Part shown: in pieces, positions 1-7,159 of the stretch
How positions within the stretch are numbered: the stretch's first letter is position 1
Layout of the letters: the number at the start of each line of letters is the position of its first letter
Assembly (NCBI GenBank): GCA_947258975.1
Contig: CAMYKK010000012.1
Location: 1 to 64,000 of the forward strand
Direction of reading: 5' to 3'
Source of the DNA: an uncultured Gammaproteobacteria bacterium
Lineage (GTDB): Bacteria; Pseudomonadota; Gammaproteobacteria; Arenicellales; JAANXG01
DNA length: 64,000 nt
The notes under the pieces: generated by a model
What the model was told of the DNA's origin: nothing
Seen by the model: only the letters and a program-made list of their open reading frames with translations
Databases searched by the model: none
Translations under genes and position numbers: made by a program

Positions 1-416
1 TGTCCTGACACAACGCGCTTTGAATACGTATGATTGAAAATTATTGAACAAATATTTGTTAAAAACTTGACAGGTCAAAACATATCAGCCCGCATTTCTG
101 ACCAGGATCCCGGCGCAGGACGCGTGGTCTTTACGCTTACTGACCCGGGTGCTTGGGTATTCCGGCTCGTGGGACACGCCTTCAAAGGCTGCCGGCCGGC
201 CTTTGCGGATAATTTCCGGCGGATATCCGAAACTGCGGTATTCTTGGTGGCGGAGCTGTTTTTTGACGTGGGCTTGAAACAGGATGTGACCTGCGATTTG
301 GATGGGCTGTCCCGGCACGGTGCGGAAACCATAGCGCCACACTCAGGCAACATGGGGCACGAAACCCTCGTGTCAATTACGGGTCTAAGTAACTAGGCAG
401 AACAAAAAAGAGGATC
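1..416. other. Unassigned stretch upstream of the first clear gene
   Basis: No recognisable gene was found here. Both strands carry open frames (plus strand 34-396, beginning at TTG, and shorter minus-strand frames), but none shows a known motif, a ribosome binding site or a family resemblance, and the minus-strand translations are rich in Ser, Arg and Pro, as antisense of GC-rich DNA usually is. The first 80 bases are AT-rich. Positions 87-106 carry one copy of a dispersed repeat seen elsewhere in the window. The stretch could be the decayed remains of a mobile element or the end of a gene lying outside the window; neither can be shown. Confidence 0.4.
87..106 (+). repeat. Dispersed 20-bp repeat, copy A
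   Basis: The sequence AGCCCGCATTTCTGACCAGG matches copies at 5130-5149 and 44742-44762 (consensus AGCCCGCATATYTCACCARG) with two differences, and is followed by a GC-rich segment as in the other copies. It is the most divergent copy. It may be an end of a degraded insertion element; the element type is not identified. Confidence 0.4.
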
Positions 417-422
417 ATGACA

Positions 423-644
423 ATGTTTGTTAAACAGCGAACAAGTGATCACCTGGTAGAAGTGCTGGAACTCGCCGACCTGTTCAACCCCACTCACACC
501 GAGGTGATGGGCCGGTACCACTACGGCGAGGAAGCCCAAGATCCGGAGAAATTCCTCAAGTCCGAGTTGATCTTTCTCTCCGCTGAGGGATTGCCGAGGT
601 GTTGGACCGACCCGCACTATCGCGACGGGGAATGGAAACGTTAA
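423..644 (+). CDS. Small conserved protein of unknown function
   Basis: This is a 73-residue acidic/basic mixed protein with no signal peptide or membrane segment. It begins MFVKQRTSDHLVEV and ends with a run of charged and aromatic residues (CWTDPHYRDGEWKR). The start at 423 is preferred over ATG 417 because an AGAGG ribosome binding site at 409-413 lies 9 bases before 423 but only 3 before 417. The motif order (VEVLEL, DLFNP, GRYHYGEE, LPRCWTDPHYRD) resembles short conserved hypothetical proteins of gammaproteobacteria as I remember them. The function is unknown. It converges on the DUF3179 gene, 38 bases away. Confidence 0.6.
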   Translation: MFVKQRTSDHLVEVLELADLFNPTHTEVMGRYHYGEEAQDPEKFLKSELIFLSAEGLPRCWTDPHYRDGEWKR

Positions 645-682
645 ATTCCGCTCGTGAACCAGGGGGCCAGGGCCTACGGGGC

Positions 683-1666
683 CTAGTTGGTCACGGTCTC
701 GAACACTTCGGTGTCGGGGTGAAAGGCCACCCACGCGAACCAATAGGCGATCGTCGTGGGAATTTCTTTTCCGTGCTGGTCGACGATGCGGCCGTTACGG
801 TGGCGAGCGTCGAATTCGATTCTTAGCAGTCGTCCTGCGAAACTGTCATTGACCACCGACGGGCCCTTGGACAGTTCGGCGAACGGATATACTTTGGTCT
901 GATCGCCGAGCTTCAACCCCATTACCAGTTCCTTGGGATGGTATTTTGCGTTTTTGTTGCTGACCGGAAAAAACACCTTGGATGTCGTCTCGTAACCTGC
1001 GTACGGGCTGCGATTGTAGTTGCGTGCGTGACCGGTATCGGTGGACAACACCAGGGTATTGGGGTGACGCTCTCGCCAGTCGCGCCAACTGGTGTGTGTG
1101 AGCGCAAGTTGGCCGAGACTGGTTCCCTTCATCTTACCGCTGATGGCCTTACGCATAATCTGTGACCACAGGGATTCGGTCTCCCGGTCATACAGCAGCA
1201 CATCGCTGTTGTAGAGCAGGCCGGAGACGCCGAAGCTGTGTGTTTCCCCTCCCACATTAGCGGAAAACGCCATCCCGGTTCCGCACAGTGGACAGAAACT
1301 GACGACCACGGCCTCATCACCGAATTTGTCATTGACAATCTCGTGATAATTGAGGATGCGAATGGGATAGGCCTTGACGGTGCCGTTGCGGTGCATTCCC
1401 AGAACGCGATCATCATCCTCCAGAAAATTGACGCCACCTATGTTCACGAATTTTGGCTCATCAATGGCTGGAATGCCGTCCCGTGGCGGGCCGCCGTGAT
1501 GAATCTGCGCACTGGGGACCAAGGTGTCCGAGAGGTCGAATCCATTCGTGCGGGATGCCGTCATTCCCGCGGGCACTGATAAAGCATAGATTGCGATCGC
1601 TGCGAACGCATAAACAACCAGGCGGCGCGAGCTTACGACGGTCGGCTGAACTTTGAATTGGCTCAT
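683..1666 (-). CDS. DUF3179 domain-containing secreted protein
   Basis: This is a 327-residue protein with an N-terminal hydrophobic stretch (about residues 16-37) that looks like a signal peptide or anchor, followed by a DUF3179 domain. The hallmark is the CPLCGTG motif with Cys125 and Cys128, then the family's GVSGLLYNSD and DRETESLWSQ segments, and later YPFAEL. The biochemical role of DUF3179 is not known; the paired cysteines suggest metal or redox chemistry, which is inference. It is divergent from lon, with 163 bases between the two starts. There is no partner gene nearby that explains it. Confidence 0.85.
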   Translation of the reverse strand: MSQFKVQPTVVSSRRLVVYAFAAIAIYALSVPAGMTASRTNGFDLSDTLVPSAQIHHGGPPRDGIPAIDEPKFVNIGGVNFLEDDDRVLGMHRNGTVKAYPIRILNYHEIVNDKFGDEAVVVSFCPLCGTGMAFSANVGGETHSFGVSGLLYNSDVLLYDRETESLWSQIMRKAISGKMKGTSLGQLALTHTSWRDWRERHPNTLVLSTDTGHARNYNRSPYAGYETTSKVFFPVSNKNAKYHPKELVMGLKLGDQTKVYPFAELSKGPSVVNDSFAGRLLRIEFDARHRNGRIVDQHGKEIPTTIAYWFAWVAFHPDTEVFETVTN

Positions 1667-1772
1667 GGGTAATCAGACCCAGGTTGGCGGGATATGCTTA
1701 CATAGACAAGCGGGCGACCGAGAGATTCCCTCGGAGCGGTGGGCCGATGGTGCGCGCCGAGTCACAGCCGAT

Positions 1773-1800
1773 CTTGAAATAATGCGGATGGGCCGCATAA
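1773..1800 (+). promoter_or_regulatory. Sigma-32-like heat-shock promoter before lon
   Basis: CTTGAA (1773-1778), a 14-base spacer and CCGCATAA (1793-1800) resemble the sigma-32 consensus (CTTGAA, about 14 bases, CCCCATNT). Transcription would begin near 1806, leaving a short leader with AAAGG just before the ATG at 1830. The spacer and -10 also form a 6-bp inverted repeat (ATGCGG 1782-1787, CCGCAT 1793-1798). lon is a classical sigma-32 target in Escherichia coli, and rpoH lies in this window. Predicted by eye, not scored. Confidence 0.5.
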
Positions 1801-1829
1801 CTAACTCAATACTAAAAGGTTTATCAATA

Positions 1830-4223
1830 ATGGCCGATGATTTTCCCAACCTGGAGGCGGTGCAGCCTTCACCGTCAGAAGTGAGCACGAGTTTGGCGCG
1901 TCCCTCAGACGTGCTACCGCGGATTATTTATCTTCTGCCCAATAACGCGCGTCCGTTCTTTCCCGGACAGATCATGCCGCTGCTGCTATCGAGCGCACAT
2001 TGGTCCGAGACCCTCAAGGCGGTGCATGACTCTCAGCACGGCATCATTGGAGTGGTGCTGAGCAAGGAAAAAGAAGGGGAACATGTCAAGCGTGATGATT
2101 TTTCCAGTATGGGCACGGCGTGCCGGTTGCATCAGGTGCAAGTGCACGGCGACAAAATCCACGTGGTGCTCATCGGTGAGCAGCGGTTCGCGATCGAAGA
2201 CTGGGTCTCGGCGGACAAACCGTTCCAGGCCCGAGTCCGCTATTTTCCGGAAACGGATTATAAAGACCTGCCCGAGATAAAGGCTTATGTCACCGCAATC
2301 ATTAATACCATCAAGGAATTGCTGCCCCTTAATCCGCTGTATGGCGAAGAGTTGAAGATCTTCCTGCAGAACTACCGCCCGGACGACCCTTCTCATCTTG
2401 CTGATTTCGCCGCTAGTCTTACCACGGCCACCGCACGGGAACTGCAGCAAGTCCTAGAAGCCCTGCACATTCACCCGCGCCTGGAAAAATCGCTGGTGTT
2501 ATTGAATAAAGAGCTCGAAGTCGCGAAAGCGCAGATGGAAATAAGGCAGCACGTGGAGGGTGAGATTCAGTCGCGTCAGCGCGAGATATTCTTGCGCGAG
2601 CAGCTGAAATTTATTCAGGGGGAGCTGGGTATCTCCAAAGACGATCGTACTGCAGAACTGGAGAAGTTCAAACAGCGCATCCATGACTTGACCTTACCGG
2701 AACACGCGCAAAAACGGGTGGACGATGAGATGGAAAAGCTGGCGGTATTGGAGATGGGTTCGCCGGAATATACGGTGACTCGTAATTATCTCGATTGGCT
2801 GACAACGCTGCCGTGGAATCTTTACACCAGCGATCAGCTGGACCTCGACCGCGCGGCGAAGATACTCGACCAAGACCATGACGGTTTGGACGATGTCAAA
2901 CAGCGCATCTTGGAGTTCCTCGGGGTCGGCGCCATGCGGGGGGAAGTGGCCGGATCGATTTTGTTGTTCGTTGGCCCCCCGGGTGTCGGGAAAACGTCCT
3001 TGGGCCGTTCCATTGCCCACGCGCTGGGTCGTCAGTTCTACCGCTTTTCTCTGGGGGGGATGCGGGATGAGGCGGAAATCAAGGGTCATCGACGCACCTA
3101 TATCGGCGCCATGCCCGGCAAGTTTATCCAGGCGCTGAAAGAGACCGGATCCGCCAATCCCGTGATCATGCTCGATGAGATTGACAAGGTAGGTGCATCA
3201 TTTCGCGGGGATCCGGCTTCCGCGCTGCTCGAAGTATTGGATCCCGAGCAGAACGAAAATTTTCTGGACCACTACCTGGATGTGCGCTTTGACCTGTCTA
3301 AGGTCTTGTTCATATGCACTGCCAATCAGCTCGATACGATCCCCGGCCCGTTGCTGGATCGCATGGAGACAATTCCTCTGTCCGGTTATCTGGCGGGTGA
3401 GAAAATGCTCATTGCCAAGAATCACCTCCTCCCAAGGTTATTGCAAAAAGCCGGTCTCAAAAAGCGGGGACAGCTGCGCCTTGACCAGGCGGCCCTCAAG
3501 AAGATCATCGAGCAGTACGCCCGCGAGGCCGGTGTGCGCAGGCTCGAGAAACTGTTAGGGAAGATCATACGCAAGGTGGTGATGAAAATCGTCAAGGATG
3601 AGGCTAAGTCAGTGCGTATTCGAGCGCGCGACGTCGAGGACTATCTTGGAATGCCGGTGTTCAGAAAGGATAAGCGTATGGCCGGTGTCGGTATCGTCAC
3701 CGGGTTGGCATGGACGCCCATGGGCGGGGCCACCTTGAGTGTGGAGGCGAGTAAGAGCCATGGGTTCGATCGTGGATTCAAGCTCACCGGGCAGTTGGGA
3801 GACGTGATGCGCGAGTCCGCTGAAATCGCATATAGTTACATCGTATCTAACGCCGCGACTTTTGGTGCCAAATCCGAATACTTCGAGCACGCATTTATCC
3901 ACTTGCATGTACCCGCCGGAGCCACGCGAAAAGATGGTCCCAGCGCGGGTATCACCATGGCGAGCGCACTGCTGTCCCTGGTAAGAAAACGGCGCATCAA
4001 AAAGAACATCGCCATGACCGGTGAGCTGACACTTACCGGTCATGTGTTGCCGGTGGGAGGGATCAAGGAAAAAATTCTCGCCGCTAAACGGGCGGGCATC
4101 AGAGAGATCATCCTGCCTGATGCGAACCGCGGTGACTTCGCGGAACTGCCCGCCGCTGTTCGTGAAGACGTGACCGAGCGATTTGTCAGCCATTTCAAAG
4201 ACGTGTTTTCGTTAATTTTCTAA
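1830..4223 (+). CDS. lon: ATP-dependent protease Lon
   Basis: Lon degrades damaged and short-lived regulatory proteins in the cytoplasm as a homohexamer. The 797 residues show the N-terminal substrate-binding domain, a coiled-coil linker (around 240-330), the AAA+ module with Walker A GPPGVGKT near 382 and Walker B MLDEIDK, and the C-terminal protease domain with catalytic Ser near 705 (DGPSAGIT) and Lys near 746 (GGIKEK). The frame is open from 1653, but ATG 1830 is chosen because AAAGG lies 8-10 bases upstream and a heat-shock-like promoter at 1773-1800 would start transcription downstream of 1653. The N-terminus (RPFFPGQIMPLL) resembles a Lon subgroup that often coexists with the clpX-linked Lon, so a second lon elsewhere in the genome is possible. 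Confidence 0.95.
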   Translation: MADDFPNLEAVQPSPSEVSTSLARPSDVLPRIIYLLPNNARPFFPGQIMPLLLSSAHWSETLKAVHDSQHGIIGVVLSKEKEGEHVKRDDFSSMGTACRLHQVQVHGDKIHVVLIGEQRFAIEDWVSADKPFQARVRYFPETDYKDLPEIKAYVTAIINTIKELLPLNPLYGEELKIFLQNYRPDDPSHLADFAASLTTATARELQQVLEALHIHPRLEKSLVLLNKELEVAKAQMEIRQHVEGEIQSRQREIFLREQLKFIQGELGISKDDRTAELEKFKQRIHDLTLPEHAQKRVDDEMEKLAVLEMGSPEYTVTRNYLDWLTTLPWNLYTSDQLDLDRAAKILDQDHDGLDDVKQRILEFLGVGAMRGEVAGSILLFVGPPGVGKTSLGRSIAHALGRQFYRFSLGGMRDEAEIKGHRRTYIGAMPGKFIQALKETGSANPVIMLDEIDKVGASFRGDPASALLEVLDPEQNENFLDHYLDVRFDLSKVLFICTANQLDTIPGPLLDRMETIPLSGYLAGEKMLIAKNHLLPRLLQKAGLKKRGQLRLDQAALKKIIEQYAREAGVRRLEKLLGKIIRKVVMKIVKDEAKSVRIRARDVEDYLGMPVFRKDKRMAGVGIVTGLAWTPMGGATLSVEASKSHGFDRGFKLTGQLGDVMRESAEIAYSYIVSNAATFGAKSEYFEHAFIHLHVPAGATRKDGPSAGITMASALLSLVRKRRIKKNIAMTGELTLTGHVLPVGGIKEKILAAKRAGIREIILPDANRGDFAELPAAVREDVTERFVSHFKDVFSLIF

Positions 4224-4340
4224 TTTGAAAATTCCTGTTAGATTGTCGCTATATTGTTGGGTTGTTCATAAGCAAAACCACGTCTATTATCGATATGTAG
4301 CGGTAGTATTCGCGAAATCCGGTTTACCAAGCATACAATC

Positions 4341-4523
4341 ATGTCGCACTTATTTCTGGTTCTCTTTCTAATCGGCCTTGTTCTGACCCAGATCGTGGAT
4401 TACGTCGGTATTTATTATCTCGATACCGTGGGATTCATAGTAATGGGTGTGGCGGCGGTCTCGTACTTCATTGCGCTCATTGTCAGGGCACTGCGTAAAC
4501 GGTCTGCCCCTGAGGAGCCGTAG
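4341..4523 (+). CDS. Small two-helix membrane protein
   Basis: This 60-residue protein consists of two predicted membrane segments (about residues 3-23 and 29-50) and a short positively charged tail (ALRKRSAPEEP). No family was recognised. There is no clear Shine-Dalgarno sequence before ATG 4341, so the start is tentative. It lies 117 bases after lon in an AT-rich gap and 170 bases before the glutaredoxin-like gene. It could be a real small membrane protein or a chance hydrophobic frame; the clean two-helix pattern with a basic tail favours a gene. Confidence 0.5.
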   Translation: MSHLFLVLFLIGLVLTQIVDYVGIYYLDTVGFIVMGVAAVSYFIALIVRALRKRSAPEEP

Positions 4524-4693
4524 GGGTTGTGCAGCGCTGGGTGAATCCACGCGGGTGGATCAAGTACTTCGTGCTCGACTATACTGGTTAATAGTCAGAA
4601 TCGGAGCCTGGCGCGAGTTCCGCAGCGGAGATCGTATTCGCTTTTATCGCTTTGCCGGCTCGGATTCACGCCTCGCCACGGAGTAAAGAGCTT

Positions 4694-5065
4694 GTGTCGA
4701 CCGGCAGAATTACATTCAAAAATCTCATCGTGCTGGCCGCCATTGCTTCGGCGGCCTATTTCGCATGGACCGAGGGATTGTTTCAGATGTTTAACCGCTC
4801 ACACACGCAGCACAGTGATGTGCTTGTCTACGTCTCAAACCGTTGTGGGACGCCGTGTAACCGTCTCGTCGAAACAATCCGCCGCCAGAATGTGCTGTTT
4901 CATGTATTGAATGTCGATGATGATGAGGAAATCGCGCAAGAGCTGCGAGAAAAATTGGATAGCATCGGCTTTCGTCAAACCATCTACCATCTCCCAGTCG
5001 TGGATATTTACGGCGAGATTCTACCGGTTCCATCAATTAGGGACGTCAAACAAAGACTTCGGTAA
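4694..5065 (+). CDS. Membrane-anchored glutaredoxin-like protein with a CX3C motif
   Basis: This protein of about 123 residues has one N-terminal membrane segment (roughly 9-26) and then a thioredoxin-fold domain resembling glutaredoxin: DVLVYVSNRCGTPC, a helix, FHVLNVDDDEEI, and YHLPVVDIYGE with the cis-Pro position LP. The cysteine pair is spaced as CX3C (CGTPC) instead of the usual CX2C. GTG 4694 is chosen because GGAG at 4680-4683 is 10 bases upstream and the hydrophobic anchor follows at once; the frame stays open to an ATG-less start at 4652. A role in redox handling at the periplasmic or cytoplasmic membrane face is inference. Orientation in the membrane is not known. Confidence 0.65.
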   Translation: MSTGRITFKNLIVLAAIASAAYFAWTEGLFQMFNRSHTQHSDVLVYVSNRCGTPCNRLVETIRRQNVLFHVLNVDDDEEIAQELREKLDSIGFRQTIYHLPVVDIYGEILPVPSIRDVKQRLR

Positions 5066-5129
5066 GTAGTGAAGCGCCAAAACTGTGCTCGCCATTTTGC
5101 CTAGCCGCCAGCTGGACTGGGGTGATCCA

Positions 5130-5149
5130 AGCCCGCATATCTCACCAGG
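5130..5149 (+). repeat. Dispersed 20-bp repeat, copy B, within a 311-base gap
   Basis: AGCCCGCATATCTCACCAGG, followed by GCGCCCCGC, matches copies at 87-106 and 44742-44762. It lies in the gap 5066-5376, which holds no other gene I can support. A minus-strand frame (5142-5405) ends exactly in the repeat but shows no family motif. The rest of the gap presumably carries the promoter of the downstream LOG-family gene, although no clear -35/-10 pair stands out. Confidence 0.45.
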
Positions 5150-5376
5150 CGCCCCGCGACCATTCTTGCCACGCGATTTCGACTGCCTTACCTCGTGATT
5201 TCATAGGCGTGACGATGCGGGTCTTTCCAGTACATATCATGATACATTTTTGTTCCCGGGCGTCATGACTGATCTGATGATCTTTGACTGTCCAGGCTTT
5301 CCGGCCGCGCTGCGTCGGAAACCTACGGCGCTTTTCTAGTACACTGACGACCAACAAACTCGACGGGAATGATGGT

Positions 5377-6192
5377 ATGGATGGTCCAAATTCAGGTAAG
5401 GCCAAGGCCTACAGTAATGAAAGATTTTTGAACAGCCGCGATGCGCGTCCTTTGCGCATACTTGCCGAGTACATCGAACCTAATAGCCGTTTCGAACATT
5501 ACAATATCGACGATACCATTGTTTTTATGGGGTCTGCGCGTACCTTGTCTCGTGAGCAAGCGGAAGCGGCCCTGAACGATGCCGAAGCGGCCGGGAACGA
5601 CTTGGAATCGGCGCGCAACAGACTGCGTCTGTCCAAGTATTACGAGGCCGCAAAAGAATTGGGATACCGCTTGACGGCATGGTCCAAGCAGCTACCCGAT
5701 GATCATCGGCGCTTCGTGGTGTGCACGGGGGGTGGGCCGGGCATTATGGAGGCCGCCAATCGCGGCGCATCCAAGGCTAAGGGCTTGAATATCGGGTTAT
5801 CCATCTCTTTGCCGATGGAAGAGGAGGGTAGTGCACACATCACCCGTGAGCTGTCTTTTCAATTCCATTATTTCTTCATGCGTAAATTCTGGTTTGCATA
5901 TCTCGCTAAGGCGGTGGTCTTTTTTCCAGGTGGCTTTGGAACATTGGATGAGTTGTTTGAGATATTGACCCTTGTGCAGACCCGCAAAATTAAAAAGCGC
6001 CTGCCGTGTGTCCTGTTCGGTACGGAATACTGGGACGAGATTATTAATTTCGAGGCCTTGGTTCGGCAGGGCAGCATCGATGCGCAGGACCTTGGTTTGT
6101 TATTTCGCACCGACTCTATTGACGAGGCCTATGATTTCTTAATACGTGAACTTGGCGAATATGGGATCAAGCAGCCCGGGGCGACATTGTGA
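5377..6192 (+). CDS. LOG-family protein (TIGR00730-like nucleotide 5'-monophosphate phosphoribohydrolase)
   Basis: This is a 271-residue cytoplasmic protein of the lysine-decarboxylase-like / LOG superfamily. The two diagnostic motifs are present: GGGPGIMEAANRGA in the middle and PGGFGTLDELFE, the PGGxGTxxE catalytic signature. Characterised LOG enzymes release the base from cytokinin nucleotides or other nucleoside monophosphates; the substrate here is unknown. The N-terminal 70 residues before the Rossmann-like core match the longer bacterial subgroup. ATG 5377 has GGGA upstream at a plausible distance; the frame is open to 5284, so a longer form cannot be excluded. The gene stands alone. 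Confidence 0.85.
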   Translation: MDGPNSGKAKAYSNERFLNSRDARPLRILAEYIEPNSRFEHYNIDDTIVFMGSARTLSREQAEAALNDAEAAGNDLESARNRLRLSKYYEAAKELGYRLTAWSKQLPDDHRRFVVCTGGGPGIMEAANRGASKAKGLNIGLSISLPMEEEGSAHITRELSFQFHYFFMRKFWFAYLAKAVVFFPGGFGTLDELFEILTLVQTRKIKKRLPCVLFGTEYWDEIINFEALVRQGSIDAQDLGLLFRTDSIDEAYDFLIRELGEYGIKQPGATL

Positions 6193-6215
6193 GGATGGTG
6201 GTGACAGGGCCATCC
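6193..6215 (+). terminator. Possible hairpin after the LOG-family gene
   Basis: GGATGG (6193-6198) and CCATCC (6210-6215) can pair across an 11-base loop directly after the TGA stop. There is no T-tract, so a classical Rho-independent terminator is doubtful. Confidence 0.3.
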
Positions 6216-6338
6216 ACGCCCGGGTCCTGGCACCGGGTGTGATCGCGCGCCTATTTATCCATCGCATAAAACGCGTCGGCGGTGACGGTCATCGTTGATT
6301 CGAGTGCGAGCGACCGGCCGGCGGACTGCAACAAAACA

Positions 6339-6452
6339 ATGGGCGATCTTCAACTCCAACCACGTACCGGAACCTATGTATTGTTCCTTGCAAGATCTTG
6401 GAAACCGCCCTTATGTGAGATCGGTTTTTCCCACCGGGGAATCTTGTTTTGA
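6339..6452 (+). pseudogene. Possible remnant of a DUF123 / GIY-YIG-like gene
   Basis: A short frame of 37 codons (MGDLQLQPRTGTYVLFLAR..., ending at TGA 6450-6452) resembles the first strand of DUF123 proteins, in which an xPGTYVLxL segment is followed by a basic stretch and an IG pair. The rest of that domain is absent. The surrounding gap 6216-6510 has no other supported gene. This is a weak resemblance seen by eye and may be chance. Confidence 0.2.
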
Positions 6453-6520
6453 TACAAGTCAACGACAGCATGCGAAAATTTGCTCACACTGTGGACAACG
6501 AGTCAATTCGGGAGAGGTCC

Positions 6521-6976
6521 ATGACAGCGGGTTCGGTGTGTACTCGCGACGTGGTGATTGCAACGCCGGAGATGTCGATTGTCGAGGCCGCGAGGCTGAT
6601 GCGGGAGTACCACGTGGGAAGCCTGGTGGTCGTAGACGACAGTGCCGGGAAAAACGTACCAGTTGGTATCGTCACCGATCGTGACCTGGTCATCGAAGTA
6701 TTGGCTCAGGAGGTTGATTTGACGAGCGTTTCAGTGGGGGACGTAATGAGCCAAATGCCGCTGACCGTGAAAGACTCAGAATCATTATGGGACGTGATTC
6801 GCCGCATGCGGGGCCAGGGCGTGCGACGGGTGCCGGTAGTCGATAACGAGAATTCGATGATCGGGATCATCTCTGTGGACGATTTGGTCCAGTTGCTTGG
6901 TGACGAACTCAACGCCCTCGCCGGACTATTCGGCACCGAGCAGCGCAAAGAGGCGCATCGCCGCACCCGTCCCTGA
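6521..6976 (+). CDS. CBS-domain pair protein
   Basis: This 151-residue cytoplasmic protein consists of two tandem CBS motifs. The first covers about 10-65 (MSIVEAARLMREYHVGSLVV, then VGIVTDRDLV). The second covers about 75-135 (LWDVIRRMRGQGVRRVPVVD, then IGIISVDDLV). CBS pairs bind adenosine nucleotides or similar ligands and usually report energy state to a partner. No partner domain is attached, so the ligand and target are unknown. ATG 6521 is chosen because of the strong GGAGAGG at 6511-6517; the frame is open from 6449. It is a single gene, followed by a 183-base gap before the convergent putA. Confidence 0.9.
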   Translation: MTAGSVCTRDVVIATPEMSIVEAARLMREYHVGSLVVVDDSAGKNVPVGIVTDRDLVIEVLAQEVDLTSVSVGDVMSQMPLTVKDSESLWDVIRRMRGQGVRRVPVVDNENSMIGIISVDDLVQLLGDELNALAGLFGTEQRKEAHRRTRP

Positions 6977-7159
6977 GTCCGAACGCGCTGAGGGTACCGC
7001 CATGGGCGGTATGGAGTTTCAGGCGGCGCCGTTATTGGAGTCGCTGTACTTCGTGATGCGCGGAAACAGAGCATAATCGCCATCACTGGTATCACCAGGG
7101 CCGGCGTAACGCGGGCCTTGCGATAATGCCGGTCGTGATTGTCGAGTCGGTATCGCAGG

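Noticed and set aside
34-396. Plus-strand frame of 120 codons and overlapping minus-strand frames at the window start
   Set aside because: It starts at TTG without a ribosome binding site, shows no motif, and competing frames on the other strand are as long; kept only as unassigned DNA.
1653-1829. N-terminal extension of Lon to 1653
   Set aside because: It lacks a ribosome binding site, overlaps the divergent DUF3179 start and would contain the predicted heat-shock promoter.
5142-5405. Minus-strand frame of 87 codons between the glutaredoxin-like and LOG genes
   Set aside because: It overlaps the start of the LOG gene, shows no family motif, and ends in a dispersed repeat.
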